From Aquamicrobium defluvii (GTDB taxonomy: Bacteria; Pseudomonadota; Alphaproteobacteria; Rhizobiales; Rhizobiaceae): a stretch of DNA of 64,000 bases. The first letter of the stretch is position 1. Each line of letters starts with the position of its first letter. Below, in pieces: positions 8,137 to 17,044 of the stretch. A program made the translations under genes and the position numbers. Location of the stretch: positions 1 to 64,000 of the forward strand of contig NZ_SNZF01000015.1 in assembly GCF_004363725.1 (NCBI RefSeq), given 5' to 3'. The notes below the pieces were generated by a model. The model did not search any database and was not told the origin of the DNA. It saw only the letters and a program-made list of their open reading frames with translations.

Positions 8137-9255
8137 GTGTTGAACACTTTCGTCAGTTACAAGCTGATTGCACGGGACATCCCGAAGGCGATCGACCGCA
8201 TCGAGCGCCAGCCGATGGTCGACCGCGAAACCAAATACTACCTCGAGAATATCGGCAAGGTCAGCTCGATCGACGAGTTCGTGAAGAACGACCGCCTGTT
8301 CAAATACGCCATGAAGGCATTCGGCCTTCAGGACATGAGCTACGCCAGGGCCTTCATGGTCAAGGCGCTCAAGGAAGGCGTGACGGACCCGGACAGCTTC
8401 GCCAACAAGCTGACCGACAAGCGCTACGCGGAATTCGTCTCCACCTTCGATTTCGCCAGGCATGGCGACGCGGCCACGATCTACAACAAGGCCCAGCAGG
8501 CGACGACCGGCAACTACGCCATCCAGGCCGCCATCGACGAAATCGATCCGGCGACGGTCAAGGCCGAGACCGACTACTACATGAGCAGGATCGCGGGCGT
8601 GAAGTCGATCGACGACCTGTTCGGCGATGCCCGGCTCTATAACTACGCCATGCGCGCCTATGCGCTCGATCCCGAAACGGAGAGCCCCGAGACGATGCGC
8701 AAGGTGCTGGAAGGCGGCATGTCCGACCCGAAAAGCCTCGCCAATACGCTGGAAGACAAGCGCTATGCAGCCTTCGCCAGCGCCTTCGACTTCGCCGGCC
8801 TTGGCGAAAAGGCCACGACCTGGACGCCCACGCATGAAAACGTGGTCGACAAGTATCTGCGGCAGACGCTTGAGGAAGATGCCGGCAACAGCAACGAAGG
8901 CGTGCGGCTGGCGCTCTACTTCCAGCGCAAGGCCGCCGACATCACCGACTGGTATCAGGTGCTGGCCGACAAGGCGCTGGCCACCGTGGTGCGGACGGCT
9001 TTCGGCCTGCCGGACTCCTTCGCCAAGGCCGACATCGACAAGCAGGTGAAACTCTTCGAATCGAAGATGAACATCGAGGACTTTGCCAACCCGGCAAAGC
9101 TGGAGAAGTTCATCACCCGCTTCACCAGCCTCTATGAGATCAGCAACCCGACCTCACCGGCCCTGAATGCAGCCAGCATCCTGTTCTCACAGCCGATGAC
9201 GGCAGGCGTCTCCACGAACCTGCTGATGGCAATGCAGCAACTCAAGTCGAAATAA
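8137..9255 (+). CDS. DUF1217 family protein of the flagellar cluster
   Basis: A 372-residue soluble protein built of internal repeats. The units FKYAMKAFGL, YNYAMRAYAL and VVRTAFGLP each follow an acidic helix, and each is followed by a SFANKL / SLANTL / EDFANP element and a phrase like DKRYAEFVSTFDF or DKRYAAFASAFDF. This is the DUF1217 repeat known from rhizobial flagellar clusters, with unknown biochemical role. The GTG at 8137 is chosen because GGAGG lies seven bases upstream and the promoter element rules out longer versions. It leads the unit with flgF and fliI, so a role in rod or export assembly is likely but unproven. Confidence 0.8.
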   Translation: MLNTFVSYKLIARDIPKAIDRIERQPMVDRETKYYLENIGKVSSIDEFVKNDRLFKYAMKAFGLQDMSYARAFMVKALKEGVTDPDSFANKLTDKRYAEFVSTFDFARHGDAATIYNKAQQATTGNYAIQAAIDEIDPATVKAETDYYMSRIAGVKSIDDLFGDARLYNYAMRAYALDPETESPETMRKVLEGGMSDPKSLANTLEDKRYAAFASAFDFAGLGEKATTWTPTHENVVDKYLRQTLEEDAGNSNEGVRLALYFQRKAADITDWYQVLADKALATVVRTAFGLPDSFAKADIDKQVKLFESKMNIEDFANPAKLEKFITRFTSLYEISNPTSPALNAASILFSQPMTAGVSTNLLMAMQQLKSK

Positions 9256-9269
9256 GGGGCGACCCGGCC

Positions 9270-9992
9270 ATGCAGGACAGCCTCTATGTCGCCCTCTCCT
9301 CCCAGGTCGCGCTGGAACGGCGGCTGAACACCGTCGCCGACAATGTGGCGAACTCGACCACCGTGGGCTTTCGCGCCACCGGCGTAAAGTTCGAGGATGT
9401 GGTTTCGGGAACCGGTCCGCGCGCCGTCTCCTTCGCGTCGTCGGGCTCCACATATCTTTCCCCCGTGAGTGGCAGCATGCTCGAGACCGGCAATCCACTC
9501 GACTTCGCCATACAGGGCGACGCCTGGTTCGCGGTGGCGACGCCTGCCGGCACGGTCATGACCCGCGACGGCCGCTTCACCCTGGCCAATTCGGGCGCAC
9601 TGGTCACCGTCGAGGGGCACCCGGTGCTGGACGCCGGCGGTGCACCGATCCAGCTCGATCCGAACGACGGTCCGCCCGAGGCCGGCAGTGACGGTTCCCT
9701 CACACAGGACGGAAGGCTGGTCGGCGCCATCGGCCTGTTCGCATTCGAGCCCGGCCTCGATTTCCAGCGCTACGGCAACTCCGGCATTCTCAACCGGAAC
9801 CGGCTGGAGCCGCAGGTCGATACGCAGGATGTCGGCGTCTCGCAGGGCTTCGTGGAACAGTCCAACGTCAATCCGATGCTGGAGATGATGCATCTTATCC
9901 AGGTGCAGCGCACATTCGAGAACATGTCGGCCCTGATCCGCGACACCGGCTCTTCCGTCGATGAGGCGATCAAGACGCTGGGTTCGAAGTAA
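9270..9992 (+). CDS. flgF: Flagellar basal-body rod protein FlgF
   Basis: Proximal rod protein, 240 residues, exported by the flagellar type III system. It has the N-terminal rod/hook signature (ALERRLNTVADNVANSTTVGFRATG), a central hook-basal-body domain with DFAIQGDAWFAVATPAG, and the C-terminal helix QVQRTFENMSALIRDTGSSVDEAIKTLGS that packs in the rod. It begins 14 nt after the DUF1217 gene and is followed after 12 nt by fliI. FlgG, its paralogue, lies at 13.3 kb. Confidence 0.94.
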   Translation: MQDSLYVALSSQVALERRLNTVADNVANSTTVGFRATGVKFEDVVSGTGPRAVSFASSGSTYLSPVSGSMLETGNPLDFAIQGDAWFAVATPAGTVMTRDGRFTLANSGALVTVEGHPVLDAGGAPIQLDPNDGPPEAGSDGSLTQDGRLVGAIGLFAFEPGLDFQRYGNSGILNRNRLEPQVDTQDVGVSQGFVEQSNVNPMLEMMHLIQVQRTFENMSALIRDTGSSVDEAIKTLGSK

Positions 9993-10004
9993 CGGCCGCG
10001 CGCG

Positions 10005-11405
10005 ATGACGGATGAAACCACGCTCGTCAGGTTGTCCGAACGCAGCGCCCCTGCCCCGGACCGGCTGACGCTGCTCGAACATGTCTGGCGGCGCTTCGGG
10101 GAGCCTTCGGCCCTTCTCAAGCACGGCGGGCGGGTCGTTGAAGTATCCTCCAACCATTACAAGGTGAGCGGTCTCAGCGAACTGGCGCGGCTCGGCGATC
10201 TGGTCGAGCATCGCAGCCGTCATGGCGGCGGCACACTGGGCGAGGTCGTCCATATCGCCCGCGACGGGATCGTGATCGCGCCCTTCGAACGCAATGCCGA
10301 TGCAGGCATCGGCGATTCCGTGTTCAGGCGCGGCCCGCTGACGGTTGCGCCGCACCCGTCCTGGCGCGGCCGCGCGATTGACGCGCTGGCACGCCCGATG
10401 GACGCGGGAGCGCCATTGTTGCGCGGCGCGGAGGAATCCGGCAGCGCCGACAGGACGCCCGGCGCCATGGAGCGCCAGCGCGTCGGCACGGGGTTCCGGA
10501 CGGGCGTTCGCGTCATCGACATCTTCACGCCGCTCTGCTTCGGTCAGCGTCTCGGCGTCTTTGCCGGGTCGGGCGTCGGCAAGTCGACGCTGCTGGCGAT
10601 GCTGGCCGGGGCGGATGCCTTCGACACCGTGGTCGTCGCCCTGATCGGCGAGCGTGGCCGCGAGGTGCGCGAGTTCCTCGAGGATACGCTGGGCGAGAAG
10701 AACATGGCCAAGACCGTGGCGGTCGTCGCCACCAGCGACGAAAGCGCCATGATGCGCCGCCGCGCCCCGGATACCGCAATGCGGGTGGCGGAATATTTCC
10801 GCGACCGCGGCGACCGGGTGCTTCTGGTTCTGGATTCCATCACCCGATTCGCACACGCGCTGCGCGAGGTGGCGACCGGCACGGGCGAACCGCCGGTGGC
10901 GCGCGGCTATCCCGCCTCCGTTTTCACCGAACTGCCAAGACTGCTGGAGCGCGCCGGCCCGGGGGCGGAAGGCGCCGGCTCCATCACAGCCATCATTTCC
11001 GTGCTGGTCGATGGCGACGATCACAACGATCCCGTGGCCGACTCCGTGCGCGGCATCCTCGACGGCCATGTCGTGCTCGACCGCGCGATTGCCGAGCAGG
11101 GCCGGTTGCCCTCGGTCGATCCCCTCGCATCGATCTCGCGCCTTGCCGGTCGCGCCTGGACACCGGAACAGCGCGCATTGGTGACACAACTCAAAGCGAT
11201 GATCGCCCGCTTCGAGGACACCCGCGACATCCGCCTTCTGGGCGCCTATCAGCCCGGCGGCGATCCGGAACTCGATGTGGCGGTGACACAGGTGCCGCTG
11301 ATCTACGAAGCCCTCAGGCAATCGCCTGTCGATCCGGCGTCGGTCGATGCCTTCGCCGATCTGGCCGGCCATCTGAGAGGCAGGAATGGCGACCATGCCC
11401 ACTGA
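10005..11405 (+). CDS. fliI: Flagellum-specific ATPase FliI
   Basis: Cytoplasmic hexameric ATPase that energises and unloads substrates for flagellar export. The 466 residues include Walker A GSGVGKST at 188-195, Walker B RVLLVLD at 271-277, and the ITRFAHALREV segment typical of FliI/SctN. The EARLY arm and C-terminal helical domain are complete. Its start is 12 nt after flgF. The 3' end overlaps the next orf by about 20 nt. Regulators FliH (22.4 kb) and FliJ (38.5 kb) are encoded elsewhere in the window. Confidence 0.96.
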   Translation: MTDETTLVRLSERSAPAPDRLTLLEHVWRRFGEPSALLKHGGRVVEVSSNHYKVSGLSELARLGDLVEHRSRHGGGTLGEVVHIARDGIVIAPFERNADAGIGDSVFRRGPLTVAPHPSWRGRAIDALARPMDAGAPLLRGAEESGSADRTPGAMERQRVGTGFRTGVRVIDIFTPLCFGQRLGVFAGSGVGKSTLLAMLAGADAFDTVVVALIGERGREVREFLEDTLGEKNMAKTVAVVATSDESAMMRRRAPDTAMRVAEYFRDRGDRVLLVLDSITRFAHALREVATGTGEPPVARGYPASVFTELPRLLERAGPGAEGAGSITAIISVLVDGDDHNDPVADSVRGILDGHVVLDRAIAEQGRLPSVDPLASISRLAGRAWTPEQRALVTQLKAMIARFEDTRDIRLLGAYQPGGDPELDVAVTQVPLIYEALRQSPVDPASVDAFADLAGHLRGRNGDHAH

Positions 11406-12078
11406 ACGCCAGCGCACGGAAACATTGCTCAACAACCTGCTTGCGAAAGCGCGCGCCGAAGAAGAAGCGGAGGCAGCCCGCGTCTCGCTGCTCTCCGGGC
11501 TCTTCGGCAAAACCCGCCCTCCCCGGCAGGCCCTCGCACCCGTCCCGGAAAGCTGGCCCGCTCCGCCTTCGGCCCCGTTTCCGAAGATCGACAGGCCCGA
11601 CCGTCGCGGCGACTTCGTCGTCGCCGGCCTCGGTGTGGCGCTCGGGCTGATCTGCGCGCTGTTCCCATGGTACATCTTCTTCAATCAGGAGCAGTTCGGC
11701 GTGCGGGCCATGAGGCTTGGCGGACAGGGCGCCAACTCGGGCCGCGTCGTCGCCGAAAGCCTGCCGCCGCCCGCCCGGATACGCGACCTTCCGGAACTTC
11801 CGGGCGAACTCGATCTGTTCAGCACCGGCAATATCGCCGACGAACCGGCCCGCGATCCGCCGGGCGCCGACGAGCAGCCCTTTCCCGGCGCAGCCGCAGA
11901 ATACAGGCTGGTCCACGTCGCCAACGGCCGCGCGATGATCGAGGACGATGCCGGCCTGTGGATCGTGCAGAACGGTTCCAGGCTGCCCGATTCCAGCCGC
12001 GTCGCCGCCATCGAGCAACGGGCCGGAAAATGGGTGCTGGTGACCAGCAGGGAGCAGGTGATCGAACTCTCCGAATGA
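11386..12078 (+). CDS. Uncharacterised membrane protein of the flagellar locus
   Basis: A 230-residue protein with a charged cytoplasmic N-terminus (coiled-coil-like ETLLNNLLAKARAEEEAEA). It has one membrane segment at about 77-98 (VVAGLGVALGLICALFPWYI) and a Pro-rich periplasmic linker. The C-terminal periplasmic domain covers about 165-228 (YRLVHVANGRAMIEDDAGLW, then GSRLPDSSRVAAIEQRAGKW). This layout suggests a bitopic scaffold. No family was recognised. It overlaps the fliI stop and precedes the flgB promoter, so it is probably the last gene of the DUF1217-flgF-fliI unit. A second ATG at 11395 is an alternative start. Confidence 0.65.
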   Translation: MATMPTERQRTETLLNNLLAKARAEEEAEAARVSLLSGLFGKTRPPRQALAPVPESWPAPPSAPFPKIDRPDRRGDFVVAGLGVALGLICALFPWYIFFNQEQFGVRAMRLGGQGANSGRVVAESLPPPARIRDLPELPGELDLFSTGNIADEPARDPPGADEQPFPGAAAEYRLVHVANGRAMIEDDAGLWIVQNGSRLPDSSRVAAIEQRAGKWVLVTSREQVIELSE

Positions 12079-12102
12079 CGGCGGGCCGGGACCGGCGCAA
12101 GG

Positions 12103-12128
12103 CCCGCGCAAGACTGGCCGCCTACCAT
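12103..12128 (+). promoter_or_regulatory. Shared flagellar promoter element upstream of flgB
   Basis: CCCGCGCAAG, nine bases, then CTACCAT. The -10-like part lies about 24-30 nt before the flgB ATG. It differs from the consensus at the first two bases but keeps the GCGCAAG core, the spacing and CTA. Confidence 0.6.
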
Positions 12129-12151
12129 GGGCAAGGATACCGGAGAAGCCC

Positions 12152-12532
12152 ATGGAGCCCGTCAACCTCTTCGATCTCGCCACAAGGCAGTCGCAATGGC
12201 TGGCCGTGCGCCAGACCGCCATCGCCGGCAATGTCGCCAACGCCAACACACCGGGCTATCTGGCGCATGACGTGGAGCCGTTCGAGCGCGTTCTGGAGCG
12301 AACCACGGTTTCGCTGAACGCGACGCAGCAAGGGCATCTCGGCTTCGGCGCCAGCGAGGCGGCCTTCCGGACGAGAGCGCAGGAATTCGACGGGGCGGTC
12401 ATGCCGTCGAAAAACACCGTCGTCATGGAAACCGAGCTGATGAAGGCCGGCGAGGTGCGCCGCGCCTTCGAGCTGAATACGGCCATCGTCAAGGCTTTCC
12501 ACGGCATGCTGCTGGCCGTGTCCAAGGGCTGA
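12152..12532 (+). CDS. flgB: Flagellar basal-body rod protein FlgB
   Basis: Proximal rod protein of 126 residues. It has the characteristic N-terminal segment [30 protein letters not shown] and the C-terminal rod helix [20 protein letters not shown]. It is the first gene of the long flgB-flgC-fliE-flgG-flgA-flgI-motE-flgH-fliL-fliP run and is preceded by the shared promoter element. flgC follows after 5 nt. Confidence 0.94.
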   Translation: MEPVNLFDLATRQSQWLAVRQTAIAGNVANANTPGYLAHDVEPFERVLERTTVSLNATQQGHLGFGASEAAFRTRAQEFDGAVMPSKNTVVMETELMKAGEVRRAFELNTAIVKAFHGMLLAVSKG

Positions 12533-12537
12533 TCGCA

Positions 12538-12954
12538 ATGGATGCACTGACCGCCAGCCTCAAGATCGCCGCATCCGGCCTCGGCGCCCAGTCGGAGCGG
12601 CTGCGCGTCGTTTCGGAAAACCTCGCCAACGCCCAGTCGACCGGCAATTTTCCGGGCGCGGACCCTTATCAGCGCAAGACCGTCTCCTTCGTATCTGAGC
12701 TCGATCGCCTGTCGGGCGGATCGCTGGTGGAAGTCGGCGCCATCGACCGCGACCGCAGCGCCTTTCCGCTCGAATTCCAGCCCGGCAACATCGCCGCCGA
12801 CGAGAATGGCTACGTCAAGCTGCCGAACGTCAACGTGCTGATCGAGATGGCCGACATGACCGAGGCCAACCGGTCCTACGAGGCAAACCTCCAGGTCATC
12901 CGCCAGGCGCGCGACCTGATCTCCATGACCATCGACCTGATGAGGACGCCATGA
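12538..12954 (+). CDS. flgC: Flagellar basal-body rod protein FlgC
   Basis: Proximal rod protein, 138 residues. It carries the rod consensus near the N-terminus ([15 protein letters not shown]) and the C-terminal helix [30 protein letters not shown] conserved PNVNVLIEM stretch precedes it. The stop overlaps the fliE start, which suggests coupled synthesis. Confidence 0.95.
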   Translation: MDALTASLKIAASGLGAQSERLRVVSENLANAQSTGNFPGADPYQRKTVSFVSELDRLSGGSLVEVGAIDRDRSAFPLEFQPGNIAADENGYVKLPNVNVLIEMADMTEANRSYEANLQVIRQARDLISMTIDLMRTP

Positions 12955-13262
12955 TGATCGGCCCCGTCGGCTCCCTGCGCCTTGCCCCTTCCATCGGCAC
13001 CGAAGCGGCCGGCGCCTCCCCCGTGCAGCAGGCATCGGACGCCGGCGCATCCTTCGCCGACGCTCTCGCGCAGGCCGCTTCGCGCACGGTCGGAAAGCTG
13101 GAAAGCGCCGAAACCCTGTCGATGGAGGCGCTCAGGGGCAATGCCGATACGCGGCAGGTTGTGGATGCGGTGATGAACGCCCAGCAAACGCTGCAGGCCG
13201 CCGTGGCCATCCGCGACAAGATCGTCAGCGCCTATCTCGAAGTCAGCCGGATGAGTATCTGA
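12951..13262 (+). CDS. fliE: Flagellar hook-basal body complex protein FliE
   Basis: Adaptor between the MS ring and the rod, 103 residues, mostly helical. The hallmark region [21 protein letters not shown] and the C-terminal [26 protein letters not shown] are present. The tandem ATG codons at 12951 and 12954 leave the exact start open; the first overlaps the flgC stop. flgG follows after 2 nt. Confidence 0.93.
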   Translation: MMIGPVGSLRLAPSIGTEAAGASPVQQASDAGASFADALAQAASRTVGKLESAETLSMEALRGNADTRQVVDAVMNAQQTLQAAVAIRDKIVSAYLEVSRMSI

Positions 13263-13264
13263 AC

Positions 13265-14053
13265 ATGAAAGCACTCGCCATCGCCGCCACCGGCATGAAC
13301 GCCCAGCAGAACAATCTGGAAGTCATCGCCAACAACATCGCCAACATCAACACCACCGGCTACAAGCGCGCCCGCGCCGAGTTCACCGACCTGCTCTACC
13401 AGATGGAGCGGATGCCGGGCGTATCCAACCGCGCCAACGCCTCGATCGTGCCGGAGGGTGCGTCCGTCGGCCTTGGGGTCAAGCTCGCCGCCGTGCGCAA
13501 CGTGCAGATACAGGGTCCGCTCGCCAATACGGACAACACTTACGATCTTGCACTCGTCGGCAAGGGCTGGTTCCAGATAGAGGCCGCCGACGGCAGCACG
13601 CTCTACACCCGCGCCGGCTCCTTCAACACCAATGCGGAGGGCCAGCTCGTCACGATCAATGGAGCCGCATTGATCCCCGCAATCACCGTTCCTGAAGACG
13701 CGGTAGAGGTGTTCATCAGCAAAAGCGGCCAGGTTTCCGCACGTATAGACGGGGAGATGGAGGTGCGCGATCTCGGCCAGTTCCAGATCGCCAACTTCGC
13801 CAATGAAGCCGGCCTGATACCTCTCGGCGACAATCTCTTTCAGGAATCGGCCGCTTCCGGCCAGGCCATCGTGGGCATTCCCGGCGACCCCGGCTTCGCG
13901 ACCATAGAGCAGGGCTATCTGGAAAGCTCCAATGTCGATCCGGTGAAGGAGATCACCGAACTGATCTCGGCTCAGCGCGCCTATGAGATGAATTCCAAGG
14001 TCATTCAGGCCGCCGACGAGATGGCGTCCACGGTGTCGAGAAACCTCAGGTAG
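13265..14053 (+). CDS. flgG: Flagellar distal rod protein FlgG
   Basis: Distal rod protein, 262 residues, the normal length. The N-terminal motif [25 protein letters not shown] is nearly identical to the family consensus. The middle [20 protein letters not shown] and the C-terminal [31 protein letters not shown] complete the hook/rod pattern. It sits between fliE and flgA. The next gene starts directly after the stop codon. Confidence 0.97.
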   Translation: MKALAIAATGMNAQQNNLEVIANNIANINTTGYKRARAEFTDLLYQMERMPGVSNRANASIVPEGASVGLGVKLAAVRNVQIQGPLANTDNTYDLALVGKGWFQIEAADGSTLYTRAGSFNTNAEGQLVTINGAALIPAITVPEDAVEVFISKSGQVSARIDGEMEVRDLGQFQIANFANEAGLIPLGDNLFQESAASGQAIVGIPGDPGFATIEQGYLESSNVDPVKEITELISAQRAYEMNSKVIQAADEMASTVSRNLR

Positions 14054-14054
14054 C

Positions 14055-14531
14055 GTGATGACCGCCGTCTCCTTCATCGCCGCAATTCGTCGCGCCGGGC
14101 TGGCCATCGTCACGGTGGCGGACATCTGCACGCCCGCCCTCGCGCAGGAGGCGGTGCTGATCCCCAATCGCGTCATCTATCCGGGCGAAACCATCACCGC
14201 CGGCGCGCTCAGACAGGTGAAGCTCGTTCCCGGCAAGGTGAAGCCGGACGCGGTTGCCACCACCCTGCCCGAGCTGGACGGCAAGGTAGCGCGGCGCACG
14301 CTTCTGCCCGGCCGCTATATTCCCTCCGCGGCCGTACGCAGCGCCTGGCTGATCGAGCAGGGTGCCTCGGTGCAGGTCTATTTCATCACCGGCGGGCTGA
14401 CGATTTCGGCCACCGCCGTGACGCTGCAAGCGGGGGCGCCGGGCGACATGGTCAGGGTCCGCAATGTCGACAGCGGCAAGGTGCTGACCGGAACGGTGAT
14501 GGAAGACGGCACCGTCAGGGTCGGCACATGA
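14055..14531 (+). CDS. flgA: Flagellar P-ring assembly chaperone FlgA
   Basis: Periplasmic chaperone for P-ring assembly. It has an N-terminal signal peptide (membrane segment then ALAQ at about 28-31) and the SAF-like C-terminal domain typical of FlgA (GASVQVYFITGGLTISATAV to GTVMEDGTVRVG). At about 158 residues it is the short form usual in alphaproteobacteria. The start is GTG 14055 or ATG 14058. The stop overlaps flgI, its client. Confidence 0.9.
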   Translation: MMTAVSFIAAIRRAGLAIVTVADICTPALAQEAVLIPNRVIYPGETITAGALRQVKLVPGKVKPDAVATTLPELDGKVARRTLLPGRYIPSAAVRSAWLIEQGASVQVYFITGGLTISATAVTLQAGAPGDMVRVRNVDSGKVLTGTVMEDGTVRVGT

Positions 14532-15766
14532 AGCGCGCGCTCGCCCTTGTCCTTGCGGCCCTGATGCCGTTGCAGCCGGTGCTGGCCGATGGCCTCACCG
14601 ACAGGCAGAAGCGCGCCATCGCAGCCGAAAAGGGCGGCTTCGTCGAGACCGACTACGATCCGGCCACCGCCGCACGCATGTTCGAGGTCGCGCCTGCGCC
14701 CAGCAACCTGCCTCCCGGCCAGATCGCCGCCCGCATCAAGGATGTGGCGCAGTTGCAGAGCGCCCGCGACAACCAGCTCGTCGGATACGGTCTGGTCATC
14801 GGGCTGGCCGGCTCGGGCGATTCCCTGCGCAACTCGCCCTTCACCGAGCAGTCGATCCGCGCCATGCTGGAAAATCTCGGCATCGCCACCGAGGGCGGCA
14901 GCGCGCGCGCCCGCAACGTGGCCGCTGTCATCGTCACTGCCAACATGCCGCCTTTCGTGCAGTCCGGCGCGCGCATCGACGTGACCGTCTCCTCGATGGG
15001 CGATGCCACCTCGCTGGCGGGCGGCACGCTGATCATGACGCCGCTGAAAGCGGCCGACGGCGAAATCTACGCTGTCGGCCAGGGTCCGGTGATCGTGTCC
15101 GGCTTCAACGCGCAGGGACAGGCCGAGCAGGTGATGCAGGGCGTCCCGACTTCCGGGCGGGTTCCCAACGGGGCCATCGTCGAACGCTCGGTCTCGGCGG
15201 AATTCGGCGATCAGGCGGAGCTGACGCTGCAACTGCGCAATCCGGATTTCTCGACGGCCGTGCGCATCGCCGACGCCATCAACGCCTATACGCGCCAGCG
15301 TTTCGGCCAGCGGGTGGCGGCTGAACGCGATGCCCGCACCGTCTCGATCCGCAAGCCGAAGAACATATCGGCCGCCCGCTTCTACGCCGAGATCGAGAAC
15401 CTCGTCATCCAGTCCGATACGCCGGCACGGGTGGTGATCGATGAACGCACCGGCACCATCGTCATCGGCAATCAGGTCCGCATCTCGCGCGTCGCCATCA
15501 GCCACGGCACGCTTACCGTGCGCATCACCGAGGCGCCGCGCGTCGTCCAGCCGGAGCCCTTCTCCAAAGGGGTGACGGCAGTCGAACCCGACACGGCCAT
15601 CGACGTCGTCCAGCCGGATGCCCGTGTGGCGCTTCTGGACGGTCCCGACCTGCAAACGCTGGTATCCGGCCTCAACAGGCTGGGCGTGAAGCCGGACGGC
15701 ATCATCGCCATTCTGCAGGGCATCAAGACCGCCGGTGCCCTACAGGCCGACCTCGTGGTGCAATGA
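14528..15766 (+). CDS. flgI: Flagellar P-ring protein FlgI
   Basis: Periplasmic P-ring subunit. After a signal peptide ending near ADG the mature protein carries the family core: IKDVAQLQSARDNQLVGYGL, GSGDSLRNSPFTEQSIRAML, DVTVSSMGDATSLAGGTLI and the C-terminal LDGPDLQTLVSGLNRLGVKP. At 412 residues it is about 40 longer than many FlgI proteins. The extra length lies between the signal peptide and the IKDVA start and is charged and proline-containing. The start overlaps flgA and the stop overlaps motE, each by 4 nt. Confidence 0.95.
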   Translation: MKRALALVLAALMPLQPVLADGLTDRQKRAIAAEKGGFVETDYDPATAARMFEVAPAPSNLPPGQIAARIKDVAQLQSARDNQLVGYGLVIGLAGSGDSLRNSPFTEQSIRAMLENLGIATEGGSARARNVAAVIVTANMPPFVQSGARIDVTVSSMGDATSLAGGTLIMTPLKAADGEIYAVGQGPVIVSGFNAQGQAEQVMQGVPTSGRVPNGAIVERSVSAEFGDQAELTLQLRNPDFSTAVRIADAINAYTRQRFGQRVAAERDARTVSIRKPKNISAARFYAEIENLVIQSDTPARVVIDERTGTIVIGNQVRISRVAISHGTLTVRITEAPRVVQPEPFSKGVTAVEPDTAIDVVQPDARVALLDGPDLQTLVSGLNRLGVKPDGIIAILQGIKTAGALQADLVVQ

Positions 15767-16332
15767 CCATGTCGATCCTCCGCAATTGCCGCAAACTCTT
15801 CGCCGCTGCGATTCTCGTGGCAAGCGCTGCCGTCTCCGTCCGCGCCGGCGAGGTCCGTCAGGTGTTGCCGGGCGCGCCGGAACCGGTCCCCGCACAGGAA
15901 CTGGTCCGCGAAGCCGTTCCCGCCCTCGATCCCGATGCCAGCGAAGTCCAGCGCTTCTGCTCCAACATCGCCGATGCCGCCCGCGACCGCCGCTACGCCT
16001 TGCAAGCGGAAGAGCTGAAGCAGTTGCAGGGCGAGGTCGACAAGCGCATCAAGGCGCTCGAAGACAAGCGCAACGAATACGAGACCTGGCTCAAGCGCCG
16101 GGAGCTGTTCCTGGCCCGCGCCGAAGAAAGCGTCGTCTCGATCTATGCGGGCATGAAGCCGGATGCCGCGGCCGAACGGCTGGCCATGGTCGAAACCGAG
16201 CTGGCCGCCGCCATCCTCATGAAGCTCGACACCCGCAAGGCGAGCACGATCCTCAATGAAATGAACCAGAAGGCCGCCGCCATCCTGACAAGCGTCATGG
16301 CCAGCGCGGCACGCAGGACGGACCCCTCATGA
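15763..16332 (+). CDS. motE: MotE, periplasmic chaperone for MotC
   Basis: A 189-residue secreted protein. The signal peptide spans about 1-28 (FAAAILVASAAVSVRAGEV). A long coiled coil follows at about 80-125 (LKQLQGEVDKRIKALEDKRN). Its C-terminal MgtE-N-like segment reads AGMKPDAAAERLAMVETELA then ILMKLDTRKASTILNEM. In Sinorhizobium MotE protects MotC from degradation in the periplasm. Position between flgI and flgH, with 4-nt overlaps on both sides, matches the rhizobial order. The MotC it would serve is encoded at 24.3 kb. Confidence 0.85.
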   Translation: MTMSILRNCRKLFAAAILVASAAVSVRAGEVRQVLPGAPEPVPAQELVREAVPALDPDASEVQRFCSNIADAARDRRYALQAEELKQLQGEVDKRIKALEDKRNEYETWLKRRELFLARAEESVVSIYAGMKPDAAAERLAMVETELAAAILMKLDTRKASTILNEMNQKAAAILTSVMASAARRTDPS

Positions 16333-17033
16333 TGCGCAGATTTGCATTCGTTCTGACATGTGCGGCGCTGGCCGGCTGCGCGACCGACCTGCGCGAGGTC
16401 AACAAGGAACCGGCGCTGTCGCCGGTCGGCTCGGGCATCGAGGGCGGCAGCGTCTCGGTCTACCAGTATCCGGAGACCCCGGCGAAACCCGTCAAGCGCT
16501 TCTCCCTGTGGGACGACCGCCAGAGCCGCCTGTTCACCGACCCGCGCGCGCTACGCGCCGGCGACATCCTCACCGTCAACATCAAGATCAACGACCGCGC
16601 CCGCTTCAAGAACCAGAACGACCGCAGCCGCACCGCAAGCCGCACGCTGGGCTTCGACGCCAATATCGGCTGGGACGGCTCCTCCACCGGCGGCGCCGGC
16701 GACGGCAGCCTGAAATCGAAGACCGTGACCAATGCCGACGGCGCGACCGAGCGCTCGGAAAACATCATCCTCAACGTGGCAGCCGTTGTGACCGAGGTAT
16801 TGCCCAACGGCAACCTGATGATCAAGGGCTCGCAGGAGGTGCGCGTCAATGCCGAGCTGCGCGTGCTCCATATCGCCGGCATCGTGCGTCCGTCCGACAT
16901 CGGCGCGAAGAACACCATTTCCTACGAGCGCATCGCCGAAGCCCGCATCTCCTATGGCGGACGCGGGCGCATCTCCGAGATCCAGCAGCCGGCCTATGGC
17001 CAGCAGGTTCTGGATCAGGTCCTGCCGTTCTAG
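16329..17033 (+). CDS. flgH: Flagellar L-ring lipoprotein FlgH
   Basis: Outer-membrane L-ring subunit, 234 residues, with a lipoprotein signal ending in LAGC (acylated Cys at about 17). Family segments include FTDPRALRAGDILTVNIKIN, GSQEVRVNAELRVLHIAGIV, RPSDI and the C-terminal AEARISYGGRGRISEIQQPA. It overlaps motE by 4 nt. fliL begins 11 nt after the stop. Confidence 0.96.
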   Translation: MMRRFAFVLTCAALAGCATDLREVNKEPALSPVGSGIEGGSVSVYQYPETPAKPVKRFSLWDDRQSRLFTDPRALRAGDILTVNIKINDRARFKNQNDRSRTASRTLGFDANIGWDGSSTGGAGDGSLKSKTVTNADGATERSENIILNVAAVVTEVLPNGNLMIKGSQEVRVNAELRVLHIAGIVRPSDIGAKNTISYERIAEARISYGGRGRISEIQQPAYGQQVLDQVLPF

Positions 17034-17044
17034 GGGGCCGGGAC

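Noticed and set aside
9132-11684. Minus-strand open frame of 850 codons opposite flgF and fliI
   Set aside because: It lies fully antisense to conserved genes, with no recognisable domain and no Shine-Dalgarno support.
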